NCBI GenBank assembly: GCA_052274345.1
Contig: DAVZGP010000022.1
Location: 1 to 50,973, forward strand
Direction of reading: 5' to 3'
DNA length: 50,973 nt
Source of the DNA: Clostridium_AD sp937920395
Lineage (GTDB): Bacteria; Bacillota; Clostridia; Clostridiales; Clostridiaceae
Shown: piece after piece, positions 18,614-28,400 of the stretch
Position numbering within the stretch: position 1 is the stretch's first letter
Layout: each line of letters opens with the position of its first letter
Program-made: the position numbers and the translations under genes
Notes under the pieces: generated by a model
What the model was told of the DNA's origin: nothing
Seen by the model: only the letters and a program-made list of their open reading frames with translations
Databases searched by the model: none

Positions 18614-18655
18614 CAAGCATTAAAGGCTATGTTTTCACATAGCCTTTAATGCTTG
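18614..18655. terminator. strong hairpin downstream of the toxin-antitoxin pair
   Basis: A perfect 18-bp stem (18614-18631/18638-18655) with a 6-nt loop lies 38 nt beyond the toxin stop. It is followed on the minus strand by TGTATTTATTCTG, a poor U-tract. It lies between two same-strand units and probably terminates or stabilises the TA transcript. Confidence 0.6.
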
Positions 18656-18692
18656 ATATAATTAAATTTAGACTTCCTGCTAGTAATTTTAT

Positions 18693-19007
18693 CTATAATA
18701 ATTTTAGCCAATCTCTTTTATTATATAATATTCTAATAATCGTAACTGTATTGCTCTGCTCAGTGATAATATAAAACACAATATAGCTATCTACTAAAAA
18801 TTTTCTTATTCTTTTATATGCCAATCTATCATCAAATACTAAGGCATTTCTTAATGGCATATCTTCTAAGGTAATAATTTCTTTAGCTATTTTCAAAACC
18901 ACCTTTTGTGAGGTTTCAGGTTCTAAAAGCTCTTTAGATATATATGCACCAATTTCATATAAGTCTTTTTCAGCAGGTTCAGTAATTTGTATATTATAGG
19001 TACTCAT
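18693..19007 (-). CDS. RelE/ParE-family toxin
   Basis: A 104-aa type II toxin. ITEPAEKDLYEIGAYISKEL at the N-terminus and the C-terminal VTIIRILYNKRDWLKLL fit the RelE/ParE fold. RelE-type members cut mRNA on the ribosome while ParE-type members poison gyrase, and the sequence does not decide which. The ATG begins one base after the antitoxin stop, so the two are translationally coupled. Confidence 0.88.
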   Translation of the reverse strand: MSTYNIQITEPAEKDLYEIGAYISKELLEPETSQKVVLKIAKEIITLEDMPLRNALVFDDRLAYKRIRKFLVDSYIVFYIITEQSNTVTIIRILYNKRDWLKLL

Positions 19008-19008
19008 T

Positions 19009-19266
19009 TTATAAATCTTTCTGTATGTCAGCTAACGCTTCTTTGAAAGGTCTTACTTTTTTCTTCTGCATCGCTTCTACACCTTCGTCAATTAATTTAT
19101 ACAATTCAAATTTACCTACAAGTTTTTCATAAGTTTCAATGCTCATAACTGCTAAATCACCTTTACCATTTTTAGTAATATACACTGGCTCATTATACTC
19201 ATGGCAGAATTGTGATATTTCAGCATATTTATTTCTTAAATCTGAGCTTGGTATTATTGATGGCAT
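19009..19266 (-). CDS. Phd/YefM-family antitoxin
   Basis: 85 aa from the ATG at 19266 with GGGAGG 8 nt upstream. A GTG 9 nt earlier overlaps the RBS and is rejected. The N-terminal DNA-binding domain (PSSDLRNKYAEISQFCHEYNEPVYITKNGKGDLAVMSIETYEKL) is clear Phd/YefM, and the acidic-basic C-terminal helix would wrap the toxin. Autoregulation is likely because the promoter contains an inverted repeat (next entry). Confidence 0.9.
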   Translation of the reverse strand: MPSIIPSSDLRNKYAEISQFCHEYNEPVYITKNGKGDLAVMSIETYEKLVGKFELYKLIDEGVEAMQKKKVRPFKEALADIQKDL

Positions 19267-19286
19267 AAAATACACCTCCCACTTTA

Positions 19287-19324
19287 CATATCAATATTGT
19301 ATCATTATTTCGATATGCAATCAA
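19287..19324 (-). promoter_or_regulatory. promoter and probable operator of the toxin-antitoxin operon
   Basis: On the minus strand TTGATT (19324-19319) and TACAAT (19301-19296) are 17 bp apart. CATATC (19287-19292) and GATATG (19312-19317) form a 6-bp inverted repeat that spans the -10 region, as expected for Phd-type autorepression. The operator role is an inference. Confidence 0.55.
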
Positions 19325-19411
19325 GTCTTAAAGATAGAATTTTAAATTTCAGATACTAATAAGTATATGTGAAAAAATTAGACCTACTACCGTAGCCATA
19401 TTAAAAAACAT

Positions 19412-19447
19412 GGAAACACCTTATACTAAAATGTATTAGGCGTTTCC
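19412..19447 (-). terminator. hairpin with minus-strand T-run downstream of the trpS repeat region
   Basis: GGAAAC/GTTTCC, CCT/AGG and ATAC/GTAT pair around a 6-nt loop with two mismatches. On the minus strand the hairpin is followed by ATGTTTTTTAA. It could end a long trpS 3' transcript that would then include the whole repeat array. Confidence 0.5.
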
Positions 19448-19603
19448 TTTGTATAAATCCAATGTTATTTATAGTTTAAATATTAATATTTTATAACTAA
19501 CCACTAAAACATTTTGGTAAAACACCTTAAGTGTTTAGATGTTAATATATACGTTATCATCTCTTTCACTTCCACAAGGTTCCATTCATAATAATATGTA
19601 ATT

Positions 19604-19807
19604 TTTCTGGAGTGGCTTGCAAAATAAAATAAGTAACATTGAATTTTTATCTTAGTAATATTATCTTGCACTACCAGCAATATAGCTTAAATAATTGTAT
19701 AAGTTTTCTCCGAAGTGACTTGCAAAAGAGACGTAGAAACTATTGAAATCCCATTTATGAATTCTTCTTTTGCACTTCCCACCATATACCTTAGATAAAT
19801 ATATAAG
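19604..19807. repeat. two tandem left-arm units of the dispersed hairpin element (copy A)
   Basis: Units begin near 19604 and 19705, and the third starts the hairpin at about 19808. The shared AGTGRCTTG string recurs at 19611, 19714 and 19818, so the period is 103-104 bp. Each unit contains CTTGCAA, a GAAAC..TTGAA core and TTTTGCA near its end, followed by an ATAxxCTTAxATAAATxTATAAG spacer. The units are diverged but alignable. No reading frame is open across them. Confidence 0.75.
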
Positions 19808-20035
19808 TTGTTTCCTGAGTGACTTGAAAATGAAGCGAGAGGATTATTAAATTTCAATTTAGAAATTCTTCTTTTGCAAATATAAAATTCACGTAAGCCT
19901 GACAGGATGTCAGGCTAGCGAACCCGAGACAGGACGTCGAGTGTGAGCGCTAGAGAATTTTATATTTTCAAAATATTAGGATTTCTTAATGGGATTTTCA
20001 GTTTCAAGCTCATTTGCAAGGCATTTCGGTGATTT
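19808..20035. repeat. dispersed long imperfect hairpin element, copy A (3' of trpS)
   Basis: The left arm (about 19809-19893) is complementary, with small gaps, to the right arm (about 19950-20034). The head holds hairpin 1 (GCCTGAC 19897-19903, loop AGGAT, GTCAGGC 19909-19915) and hairpin 2 (GAC 19928-19930, loop AGGAC, GTC 19936-19938). The head differs from copy B at about 8 of 74 positions. The second hairpin changes A-T here to C-G there, so pairing is kept. The element ends a few bases after the trpS stop. Possible identities are a structured RNA, a MITE-like element or a large terminator. Confidence 0.8.
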
Positions 20036-20041
20036 ATACTA

Positions 20042-21040
20042 TTATCTAGGTATAAAGCCTATTTTCTTTTGCATTTTTCTTAATGTTTTATTTGCAACAT
20101 AGTTAGCCTTTTCCGCACCTTTTTTATAAATTTCTTCTAAATATGCTTTTTTACCTATGTATTCCTTAATTTTAATCTGTATAGGCTCAAGCTCTGAAAC
20201 TACTGCTTCTGCTACATCTTTTTTAAACTGAGCATATCCTTGACCTTCATATTTTGCTTCTATCTCCTCAACAGACATACCAGTTATAGTCATTAATATT
20301 GTCATTAAATTTCTAACACCTAGTTGCTCATCATTAAACTTAACTATTCCTAGACTATCCGTAACTGCTCTATTTATTTTTTTTCTTATAACTTCTGGTG
20401 GATCCATTATTAAAATAAATCCATTAACATTTTCTCCTGATTTAGACATCTTCTTCGTAGGTTCTTGTAAGTCCATTACCTTAGCTCCTGCTTTGCCTAT
20501 ATATGGTTCAGGTATTACAAATGTATCACTATATGTTTTGTTAAATCTTTCAGCTATGTCCCTAGCAATTTCAAGATGTTGAAGTTGATCTTTTCCTACA
20601 GGTACTAAATTAGTTTGATATAATAAAATATCTGCTGCCATTAGTACAGGATAAATAAGTAGCCCCGCTCCTATACTTCCTGCACTGTTTTGTGATTTAA
20701 CTTTATATTGAGTCATTCTGCTTAATTCTCCCATGTAAGTAGAACAAGTTAAAAGCCAAGTTGCTTCACTATGAGCTGGAATGTGTGATTGAATAAACAT
20801 AGTGTTTTTCTCAGGGTCAATACCAGCAGCTAAGTAAATAGCTAATAATTCTAAAGTTCTTCGCCTAAGATCTTTCGGTTCTTGCTTTACTGTTATTGCA
20901 TGCAAATCCACCACACAAAAATAGCATTCATATTCATCTTGTAATTTAACCCAATTTTTTATTGCTCCTAAATAATTTCCTAGGGTTAAGTCACCTGAAG
21001 GTTGAATTCCACTAAATATTACTTTCTTATTTTCTTCCAA
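20042..21040 (-). CDS. trpS: tryptophanyl-tRNA synthetase
   Basis: 332 aa from a TTG at 21040 with AGGAG 9 nt upstream. An ATG 9 nt earlier touches the RBS and is unlikely. This is a class Ic synthetase: the HIGH equivalent is TLGNYLGA after FSGIQPSGD, and KMSKS is at 197-201. GKDQLQHLEIARDIAERFN is the conserved Rossmann segment. The length is typical. A T-box leader controls it. It is followed directly by the hairpin repeat. Confidence 0.97.
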   Translation of the reverse strand: MEENKKVIFSGIQPSGDLTLGNYLGAIKNWVKLQDEYECYFCVVDLHAITVKQEPKDLRRRTLELLAIYLAAGIDPEKNTMFIQSHIPAHSEATWLLTCSTYMGELSRMTQYKVKSQNSAGSIGAGLLIYPVLMAADILLYQTNLVPVGKDQLQHLEIARDIAERFNKTYSDTFVIPEPYIGKAGAKVMDLQEPTKKMSKSGENVNGFILIMDPPEVIRKKINRAVTDSLGIVKFNDEQLGVRNLMTILMTITGMSVEEIEAKYEGQGYAQFKKDVAEAVVSELEPIQIKIKEYIGKKAYLEEIYKKGAEKANYVANKTLRKMQKKIGFIPR

Positions 21041-21071
21041 TATAAACATCTCCTATAAATAAAATAAATGA

Positions 21072-21295
21072 AAAAAGCCCTATGGATAAATCCATAGGGC
21101 GAATATACACGGTACCACCTAATACTTAGAAACTATGTTAAGGCTTCTACTCAAACAGATACACTACGATATCCTACCTCTATAACGTAAGGTTTGCGTC
21201 AAGGACTACTGTACTTCATCCTGAGTCTTAGAGACCCATTCAATTTAAACATAATTATCGTAATCACACCATCTACGACTCTCTAAAAATTTGTT
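21072..21295 (-). promoter_or_regulatory. T-box riboswitch, trpS leader (tRNA-Trp)
   Basis: On the minus strand the T-box reads AGGTGGTACCGTG (21108-21120). The terminator is a perfect 10-bp stem (21077-21086/21091-21100) followed by TTTTTT. The tryptophan codon TGG lies at plus-strand 21236-21238 in the GAA-codon context expected for the specifier loop. Stem I starts near AGAGAGTCG at about 21285. Confidence 0.93.
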
Positions 21296-21360
21296 TTTAA
21301 ATTTACTTGCTTCTCATCAAAGACTATAACAATATAATATATTTAAAATCTCTTTAAATA

Positions 21361-21389
21361 ATATTATACTTATTCTATTAAATTGTCAA
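21361..21389 (-). promoter_or_regulatory. promoter of the trpS T-box transcript
   Basis: Minus-strand TTGACA (21389-21384) and TAATAT (21366-21361) are 17 bp apart. Transcription would start near 21353. The promoter sits just past the desulfoferrodoxin stop codon. Confidence 0.65.
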
Positions 21390-21401
21390 TAGAAGTCAAA
21401 T

Positions 21402-21776
21402 TTATGCTTTCCAAAGACCATGTAAATTACAATATTCTCTTACGAATAACACTTCTTCTTCTAATTTAAATTCAGCTTCTGGTTTTTCGCCTGCTTTTAA
21501 GAATTTTCTATATACTTTATTTTCTGTGTGTACTTCAATAAATTCAATATGATGTTCTTCAAGTGATGGATGTTGTACAGCTCCAACCTTAACTTTAATT
21601 CCACCATCTATTTTTTCTGTTACAGGAACATGTTTTTCAACTGCTGCATCTGTAGTATTTTCTACTTGAAGAGTCATATTTTGTCCACAACATACTAAAG
21701 TACCTCCAGCATTATGAACTACCTCAACTATATTACCACATATCTCACATTTATAAATTTGTCTTAATTCAGTCAT
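21402..21776 (-). CDS. dfx: desulfoferrodoxin (superoxide reductase)
   Basis: 124 aa from the ATG at 21776 after AAAGGAGG. The N-terminal desulforedoxin domain has its four iron ligands at Cys10, Cys13, Cys29 and Cys30 (CEIC, then CC). The C-terminal superoxide reductase domain keeps the His ligands (HVP, HPSLEEHHIEF) and the C..H pair in REYCNLHGLW. It reduces superoxide to hydrogen peroxide without making oxygen, a hallmark of anaerobes. It is monocistronic, so the electron donor (rubredoxin) is not nearby. Confidence 0.95.
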   Translation of the reverse strand: MTELRQIYKCEICGNIVEVVHNAGGTLVCCGQNMTLQVENTTDAAVEKHVPVTEKIDGGIKVKVGAVQHPSLEEHHIEFIEVHTENKVYRKFLKAGEKPEAEFKLEEEVLFVREYCNLHGLWKA

Positions 21777-22068
21777 TATTATTCCTCCTTTAAATTTAGA
21801 AACCAATAAATACTAATTATATTTGTCTATTCATAACAGTTATTTATTGATAGTTATTATATATATTCTACATTTTTTATAAATTTCCTCTTTTTATATA
21901 GAATTTTATTTACATTTGTATTTTATGCTAACCCAATATAATATATGCAATTATATATAACGTTCCTTATATTACCTTCATTATTTTTCTATTATGTGGA
22001 ACACTATATAACATCAATATATAATATAAATATAAATTCATATTATATAAACAAAGGGAGGTATTAAA

Positions 22069-22275
22069 ATGTCAACAGATCAAAAAAAAGCATATGCACC
22101 ATATGAAAGAGATTTTTATGATCAGGAACCATCAGATATAAGGTCTTATTCCGAAACAGATTCTACTATGCTACCAGATCCAGTAACTGACCCAATAGTT
22201 GCTATGAATATATCTAATGTGGAATTTGATTATACCTACTATGGTGGAGAAGAATTTGTTGATGAAGAATACTAA
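22069..22275 (+). CDS. 68-aa acidic orphan protein
   Basis: A good RBS (GGGAGG, 7-8 nt before ATG) and a dedicated terminator downstream support a real gene. The protein is very acidic and rich in Asp, Glu, Tyr, Pro and Ser (DYTYYGGEEFVDEEY at the C-terminus), with no signal peptide or membrane helix. I do not recognise it. It is convergent with the giant glucan synthase gene. The composition resembles small spore- or coat-associated clostridial proteins, but that is only an impression. Confidence 0.65.
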   Translation: MSTDQKKAYAPYERDFYDQEPSDIRSYSETDSTMLPDPVTDPIVAMNISNVEFDYTYYGGEEFVDEEY

Positions 22276-22383
22276 ATTTTTCTATAAGGAAGATTAACTT
22301 CTTCTATGAAGAAGATTAATTTCTTTTGTAAAAAAGACTATCCTCTTTATAAAACCATCTAACTTTTAAATGTATAAAATGTT

Positions 22384-22421
22384 AAAAACAGATGACTTCA
22401 TTTTAGAAGTCATCTGTTTTT
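22384..22421. terminator. bidirectional intrinsic terminator
   Basis: A perfect 16-bp stem (22384-22399/22406-22421) with a 6-nt loop has A- and T-runs on both sides. It serves the 68-aa gene (+) and the glucan synthase gene (-), whose stop codon is adjacent. Confidence 0.9.
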
Positions 22422-25400
22422 TTAAATTATAACATCAACTTTATGAACCCCATCAATAAACGGCACTAACCCGTCACTACATAAGTTACCATCAAGCCAT
22501 ATTCCTTTGTCTCCAATGCGTTTAACCTCGATTACATATTCATAATTATCTTTTTTATAAATAATCTCATAATTTGGCCATTCCGCTGGGACGCAAGGCT
22601 CAATAGTAAATCCTTTTCCCTCCTTTAATTTAAGACCTAAAATAGCTTCTATTCCGGTTCTATACATCCATCCTGAAGTTCCAGTATACCAACTCCAACC
22701 TCCTCTTCCTACATGAGGTTCTTTTCCGTATACATCAGCAGTCATTACATATGGCTCTGTTTTAAATCTCTCACACTCAGGCAGAGTTTTTGTATGATTT
22801 ATAGGATTTATCATGTTATAAAGTTTTACTGCTGTATCACCTTTATAGAGTTTAGCAAAAGCAAGAATTACCCAAGTAGCAGCATGTGTATATTGCCCGC
22901 CATTTTCCCTAACTCCAGGAACATACCCTTTAATATAACCAGGCTCCAAAGAAGATTTGCTAAAAGGTGGAGTCAATAGTAATATCATTCCATTATCTTC
23001 TTTTATTAAATAACGCTCTAATGACTTCATCGCCTCTGTCGCTCTTTCTTTATCTGCTGCACCAGATATTACTGCCCAGGACTGAGATAGCGAATCTATC
23101 TTACATTCTTCATTTTGCGATGAACCAAGTGGCGTTCCATCATCAAAATATGCTCTTCTATACCAATTGCCATCCCATGCATTATCCTCTAGATTTATTC
23201 TTATATACTCTTGCATATCCTTATATTTTTTAAGTTTTTCATCATCATTTTTGTATGTGCATGCCTTTAAGAAATCTGCTAATATATCATATAAGAACCA
23301 ACCAAGCCATACACTTTCACCTTTCCCCTTGTTACCCACAGTACTCATTCCATCGTTCCAATCTCCACTTCCCATGAGAGGGATATTGTGAGGTCCAAAT
23401 TTAAGGGCTTTTTCTATAGCTTTTATACAATGTTCATATATACTACCTGTGAAATCTGCCCTTCCTGAAATGTTATATCTTTCATCTTCTCCTTCTGCAA
23501 GTGGTGTATCCATTAAATATTCTGCTTGTTCATTAAGGATATCAAAATCACCTGTATTTTTTATATAATCCATAGTGACATAAGGTAGCCATAATAAATC
23601 ATCCGAAAATCTTGTTCTTATTCCACTATCTACAACTGGATGCCACCAATGTTGTACATCCCCTTCAACAAATTGCCTTGAAGCACTATACAGAATTTGT
23701 TTTCTTGTCATACTCGGCTCAATCATGCTTAGTGACATAACATCCTGCAGTTGATCCCTAAATCCATATGCTCCACCAGATTGATAAAAAGCAGTTCTTG
23801 CCCATAATCTACATACTATAGTTTGGTACATTAACCATCCATTAAGCATTAAATCCATACTCTTATCTGGTGTCTTAACCTGAATCGTATGAAGTATTCT
23901 GTTCCAATATTTTTTAACATCTTCTAGTGCAATATCAACCTTTTTATAATCTTCAAACTCCTTTACGACCTTTGAAATATTATCTAGATTTTCATTTTCA
24001 CCAAGCATTGCTATTAATTCTATTTCCATGTTAGGCTCTAAATGAATTTTCGAAGTAACTGCAAGGCATGGATCTAGGCCCGCTCCCACATTGTTTGATA
24101 GTCTTATTCTCTTTAGGACTTCCGGATCTTGAGCACTTCCTCCTCTACCTAAAAACTCACTTCTATCACCAGTAAAGCTTTGCTCATGCCCTCCAAATAA
24201 CTTTAAATAAGACTTTAATTTACCGAAATGCTGATTGTAACAATTTGTTGCATACATATATTTTTGTTCTTCATTAATATAAGTAACTATGTGCTGAGCA
24301 GTATGCTGAGGCACTACACCCATAACAAGTTCCGCATAATAAGTTATACTTATATCCCTAGCTATACCGCTGTTATTCTTTAGTTTTATCTTACATAACT
24401 TAACATTATGCGACATTGGAACAAACATTGTTACTTCTCCCATAATTCCAAAGACCTCGTGTTTGAAGTTTGAATACCCAAAACCATGTTCTATTAAGTA
24501 TTCTCCGCCATCCCTTATAGGCTTAGGTGTAATGCTCCATATATTGCAGGCATTATCATCTCTCAAATATATAGCTTCTGAGCATTCGTCACTTACCCAA
24601 TCATTGGACCAAGTAGTAATTTTATTTTCCCGACTATTACTATTCCAAGTATAAGCTGATCCACACTCTGATACATGGAATCCAAAATTACCATTTGAGA
24701 TTACATTTATCCATGGTGCAGGAGTATTTTTAAAATCTTTAAGTAGAATGGTATAATTTTCATTTTGTAGATTAAAGCCTCCTAGTCCATTAAAATACTC
24801 TAATGGCTCCAGATTAAACTTGTAATCCTTACCCGTGAATTCATTTTTTAAAGGTTGAAGTAAGGGTATCTTTGCTAATCTCTTGCTATTATTTTGAATT
24901 TGAGATACTAACATTCCTTTGCCTGAGTCTATAACCAACCTAGCTATAGCTATTAATAGGTCTATATCTTCGTCCATAATAGTCGCCTTATTAAGTACAA
25001 ATATTCCACCAGGTTTATTTTCCTTGTCTCTTAAGTGACTTCCGCCTACTAAATCCTTAATATCAGCTTGTAATGGTTGATCATATGAGGTCATTTGAAG
25101 GTTTATTATCACCAAATCAACTCTTAATCCTTTAAGGCTTAAGTATTCATGAGCATTTATAAGTTGGCGAACTAAATCTTTATCTTTACTCTCGCGCACT
25201 ATTAGAAGAATTATAGGTAAATCTCCTGAAATACCATATCCCCAAAGAGTAAATTGTCCTTTTTTTACATTCTTTATATATTTTTCTCTTTGTCTAAATG
25301 TAGAATTTAAAAATAAAATTTTTGAAGCTATAACTTGATATAAATTTGCTTGAGTAGATTTTATACCTAAATATTTCATATCTACCTGAGTTTGACTCCA

Positions 25401-28400
25401 AGCAAGTTCAAAGACCCTATTTATGTTATGAAATTCACTATATTTTTTAGCTAAGGTTATTACTTCTTCTTTTGTATTAGCTATTGATGTAGTAAATGCT
25501 ATAATGCATGTTTCACCAGGTTTAATTTTAACTTTTCTTCTTATACTTACTATAGGGTCAAGCACAGCTCCAACAGTATTAGATAATACTGAATCTCCCT
25601 TCATCGCTATTGGATATATTGTATTTTCACCGCGTCCTATGAAATTTGCTCTACTAGTCTCATATTGAATAGTTCCAATAGTATTTCCCTGAGTTGTTAC
25701 AGTTTGCATAAGCCAAGGCTGTTTCTCTCCCTTAGATCTCGGTCTTCTCGTCGCAAGTATGCAACTAGGATTATCAACATACTCAGTTTTAACAAATAAA
25801 TTTCCAAATGCCGGATGCACTATGTCTGCATCGTAATGAGCTAGAGTTACCTCAAAATAACTTGTTATCTCTAATATTTTACTTTTGATACCTTTATTTG
25901 TAATCGATAATCTTCTTACCTCTGAATCATCCTCTGTAGCCACAGTAATTTCCATACTAGTAGTAATATTTTTATCACTTCTTGAAAATTTAGCTTTGTC
26001 TAATGCGAATGTTACTTCATAACTGTCACTTGGCTTTTTACAAGGTTCATAAGCCGCACTAAAAAATTCATTTTTGTCAGTATCTTTGATATAAACAAAC
26101 ATACCCGTATTGTCTTTTGTAACATCTTCCTTCCATCTATAAATCATAGTTTTATCACGCAAAGCATACCCTGCTCCACTATTAGAAATCATTAGTGAAT
26201 AATTTCCATTTGAAATCAAATGCGTTTCCGGAGTTTCCGTTTTTGCTGTAGTGTATTTTCTAACTATGATCTTTTGTTTTCCGAGAGTGGTAGTTAATAC
26301 CTTAAATTTACGTTCCCTATCATATACTACCCTCTTAGAAATTTTCTCTTGGAGTAATAACTCTGTAGCTTTTACTTTTGGTAATGCATGAAATCTTTTT
26401 TGAAGAATGTTATTTAATAATACATTATCTAAAGCCATCAAACTCATACCTTCGTGATGAATCATAAAACACTTAATTATAGCCTTATGATCATCTTTAG
26501 ACATTCTGTCTTTAGTATAATCTATAGCTTCATAAAATCCATAATTACCCTCGAGTCCTTCACGCGTAAGTCTTTTAAGATTATCATAAGCTCCTCTAAA
26601 ATCAGTTTGCATTGCCATGACAGTTGAATATGGTGAAATAACCAATTCATTTTCAAGTCCTGACTTTAAACCTACTCCAGCTACTCCAAACGCTTTATAT
26701 TGATAATTTAGGTTTAAATCAAATTTATAAAACGCAGATTCAGATATACCAAAAGGCACTTGTCTCTCAGCACAATATTGCTTTTGTGCACCGATTACAG
26801 CATTATAAGTTTCATCCAGCATTGTACCTGGGTAATTTTTCATTATAAGTAATGGCATCATGTACTCAAACATTGTTCCACTCCATGAAACAAGGCCTTT
26901 ACTTTTCCCCATATTAGTCATAGCTCTTCCAAGTTTAAACCAATGTTTTTTAGGAACATCTCCCTTTGCAATAGCAACGAAACTAGCTTGCCTAGACTCA
27001 GAAGCCAATAGATCATAATAACTTTTACCTAGACTATCATTTTCCACATCATATCCAATTCTAAACAGTTCCCTCTCCTCATCATATAACATCTTAAAAT
27101 CAGTAGCATCCGCCATAGCATTTAGTTTTTCCTTTAAGCCCTCTATTTTGCAAATAACAGATTGAGTTTTTTCTTTTGTTTGTAATAACAAATCTTTTAA
27201 TTTAGATAACGATTTATCATTTTTTAGTTTGTCATCTAACATATTTAATATGTTTGTTGTTTTTTCTGGAATACTAATTATTGTTGCTCCCTCGAGCAAA
27301 TCCCTCATAGAATTAGTAAGTTCTAAATCAGAGTCTTTGTCAAAGGCATAATCAAACCAAGGAAATAGTTCACTTATTTCCTCTAAATACGCACCTACAT
27401 CATTTCTTAGTTTTTTATTCCAATATAAATCCATACAATCTTCATTTTTCCCCACTTCTACAAGCTTATTAGATAAATCAATAAGTATGGTTTTCCAACA
27501 ATTAAAATCTATTGTCTCACTATCTATTCTATTTAATATTCCCTGATATAACGATTTAACTTCTTTTGACACTGCTGCCTCTGCTGAGGCCAGCCTCATA
27601 GTGTCCTCTAAACCCTTAATTCGAACAGGATTAAACACTATATCACCCAAATATTCATCTAAGGCCTGTGCAACTACCCACAAATATCCCACTAAATTGC
27701 CACTATCCACTGTGGACACATATCTAGGGAATAGTGGAGTCTTTGTTTTAGTATCATACCAATTATAAAAATGGCCTTTATACATATCCATATCTTCCAT
27801 TGAAGTCATAATTTTATCTATTCTACTTGTTACATTTACAATTCCTATATATCCCAAATCATACGCAACTAAATTTGAGGTTAATTCCATTCCCATATTT
27901 GTCGGTGAAGTTCTATGAGCTACTCCATTAGGTGGATATTCTTGGTAATTATCTGGCCCAAGCCAATTGTTTTCATCATTTACAAAATCCTCAAAATAAG
28001 CCCAAGTTTTTCTACTAAGTTTTCTCAAGTAATTTTTTTCTTCACTAGTAATTTCAAAAACTTCAGACTCCCTATCAAGACTTATGACATATGCAATTAC
28101 GGGACTTAAAAACCAAATTACACAAGATGGTATGCTAAGAAATCCAACGCTAATACTTGCATTAAATGATATTACTAAAATTAATACTGAAATAGCACTT
28201 CCAACCCACATAGCTTCAATAAAATTTTTAAGTTTTCTACCAACTTTTACTTCAACATCTGAAGCTGTCTGCCACTCTAATAAGTTTTTTTTACTTACTA
28301 GTACTCTATATAATGTTCTAACTATAGCATCTACCATCATATATGCTTGATAAGGTATAAAGCAAAAAATTAAAAATACCTGTTCAATAGCCATCTTGCT

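Noticed and set aside
19604..20035. Insertion-sequence remnant with a transposase
   Set aside because: No open frame or transposase motif across the repeat region at either locus; a MITE remains possible.
22713..24654. Several 60-90-codon plus-strand open frames inside the glucan synthase gene
   Set aside because: They lie antisense to a conserved coding frame and lack RBSs; they are composition shadows.
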